A stretch of DNA of 64,000 nucleotides, taken from Saprospiraceae bacterium (GTDB taxonomy: Bacteria; Bacteroidota; Bacteroidia; Chitinophagales; Saprospiraceae). The notes under the pieces are model-generated. The model had not been told where the DNA came from, did not search any database, and worked only from the letters and a program-made list of their open reading frames with translations. Location: positions 1 to 64,000 of the forward strand of contig JAEUUP010000096.1 in the NCBI GenBank assembly GCA_016787525.1, given 5' to 3'. Positions 63,416 through 64,000 of this stretch are shown here, in pieces (the stretch's first letter is position 1; each line of letters begins with the position of its first letter). Both the position numbers and the translations under genes were made by a program.

Positions 63416-64000
63416 TTAGTTCAATACAACTTTTTTGAAAACCCAATGACTATCCCAATTAATTTTCAAAACATAAACCCCTTTGGGCAACCCCTCAGTA
63501 AGAATACTAAAATGAGTCATTAGAGCAGTGTTTGAGGCGTGTGTTTTTCCATTTATATCTATCAATGCCCAAGTTAATTTTTCACTCGATTCCTTTTCAA
63601 ATTGTATAAAAAATTGATTATTAGTAGGATTTGGAAAAACTTTGACTGCATCATCGCTCAATACTGAGGGGTCAGTTGCCGTCAATACCAATTGATTATT
63701 AGCTGTGGTTCGCATAGTTTGCAAAAAGCCTTTTAGTCCATATTTGACATGTTTGATAGAAGTATAGTCGAAATTGTCGTTGAATTGTTGCATCGTAAAA
63801 CCATAGTCTAAGGCACGATAAGTATCCTCAGAAGCAGCTTGTCGGACAAAATTACGCAGCGAATCAATGCGTGCGTACATTTTTGGCAAGGCTAACTCTG
63901 TATCCATCAAGGTTTTAAGATGAAACGAATAGCGATTTTTGTAAAAAGGCACTTTCAAAATATTCTCAATCAAAATACCATTCGTCGGCGAATGCCACGT
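63416..64000 (-). CDS. CotH-like protein with T9SS sorting domain, partial
   Basis: The C-terminal part only; the frame stays open to the window edge (reading THWSPTNG... upstream in reverse), so the 5' end is missing. The first ~90 residues look like the end of a CotH kinase domain (LIENILKVPFYKNRYSFHLKTLMD). The last ~75 residues are a type IX secretion sorting domain: KVFPNPTNNQFFIQFE, DINGKTHAS, LPKGVYVLKI and FKKVVLN. It is predicted to be secreted across the outer membrane. 10-mers at 63491 (TEG) and 63662 (PSV) flank the sorting domain. Confidence 0.78.
   Translation of the reverse strand, partial: TWHSPTNGILIENILKVPFYKNRYSFHLKTLMDTELALPKMYARIDSLRNFVRQAASEDTYRALDYGFTMQQFNDNFDYTSIKHVKYGLKGFLQTMRTTANNQLVLTATDPSVLSDDAVKVFPNPTNNQFFIQFEKESSEKLTWALIDINGKTHASNTALMTHFSILTEGLPKGVYVLKINWDSHWVFKKVVLN

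Larger units (their letters stand above)
172..63671. repeat. Dispersed 10-mer TACTGAGGGG, 63 exact copies
   Basis: Read by eye on both strands. + strand starts: 3030, 3346, 4697, 6825, 7919, 8315, 11307, 16669, 25742, 26080, 27338, 27673, 30168, 30606, 31861, 33035, 34407, 36536, 37354, 44784, 46345, 48465, 49282, 49392, 52980, 54015, 54653, 56548, 60548, 61630, 62672, 63662. Minus-strand copies (left end on +): 172, 2177, 3832, 6116, 12190, 13431, 14269, 16016, 18628, 20139, 21324, 22128, 22372, 22996, 24406, 28998, 35104, 38453, 39036, 40334, 41327, 42927, 43206, 44172, 47063, 49268, 51227, 52487, 57922, 59746, 63491. The next base is nearly always G or T. 48 copies lie in genes and 15 between them. 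Best explanation: a DNA-uptake-type signal; this is inference. Confidence 0.95.

Noticed and set aside
172..63671. 10-mer as a Chi or KOPS-type polar signal
   Set aside because: The 32/31 strand split and inverted pairs do not fit a polar signal, though a whole-genome check against replication direction would be decisive.

Overview
The window is an AT-rich chromosomal segment of a member of the Bacteroidota. Support comes from two proteins with C-terminal type IX secretion sorting domains, promoters of the TTTG-N17-19-TAnnTTTG type, WG-repeat proteins, a bacillithiol-type YtxJ, DUF1573, DUF5684 and DUF4340 proteins, and weak use of Shine-Dalgarno sites. I see no rRNA, tRNA, CRISPR array, transposase or phage genes. 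The class within the phylum cannot be settled from this sequence.

The most striking feature belongs to no gene. The 10-mer TACTGAGGGG occurs 63 times exactly, 32 times on the + strand and 31 on the -, about once per kilobase; fewer than one copy is expected by chance. About ten near matches are also present. It lies inside genes in all five reading frames that avoid its TGA stop, giving TEG, (I/L)LRG, PSV, PLS or PQY, and between genes, where inverted pairs form transcription terminators. Density, strand balance and terminator pairing match the DNA uptake sequences of Neisseriaceae and Pasteurellaceae. I know of no such system described in Bacteroidota. A Chi-like or other chromosome-organising role is the main alternative.

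Layout. 1-975: an exact 62-bp tandem array of small palindromes, then large hairpins. 976-8717: a kinase/M23/aminotransferase fusion, a YiiX-like amidase, a helical protein and a DUF885 lipoprotein. 8718-11367: an AT-rich patch with a small lipoprotein and a NERD protein, the longest stretch without the 10-mer. 11368-25686, mostly on the - strand: threonine deaminase, a DUF4340 protein, an efflux adaptor, a TPR sensor kinase lacking its catalytic histidine, a TIR-TPR-SDR fusion, a thioredoxin-like protein, a glyoxalase-fold protein and a LemA/TPM operon. 25875-31093: a DUF1223 protein and SbcDC. 31166-46627: TrmD, FKBP, YheT hydrolase, rhomboid protease, YdcF, KdsA, MlaD, amidase, LptD and CysM, which is rich in envelope functions. 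47128-64000: two WG-repeat proteins, an alpha-glucan phosphorylase, MnmD, YtxJ, NUDIX, CoaE, an M28 peptidase, a transglutaminase-like protein and a cut-off CotH/T9SS protein.

Four large non-coding elements of 177-216 bp fold as an outer stem enclosing several hairpins. Three of them (18324, 33575, 63213) look like one family. Three very small genes were added by hand translation: a 52-aa membrane protein, a 44-aa lipoprotein and a 56-aa ORF with its own terminator.
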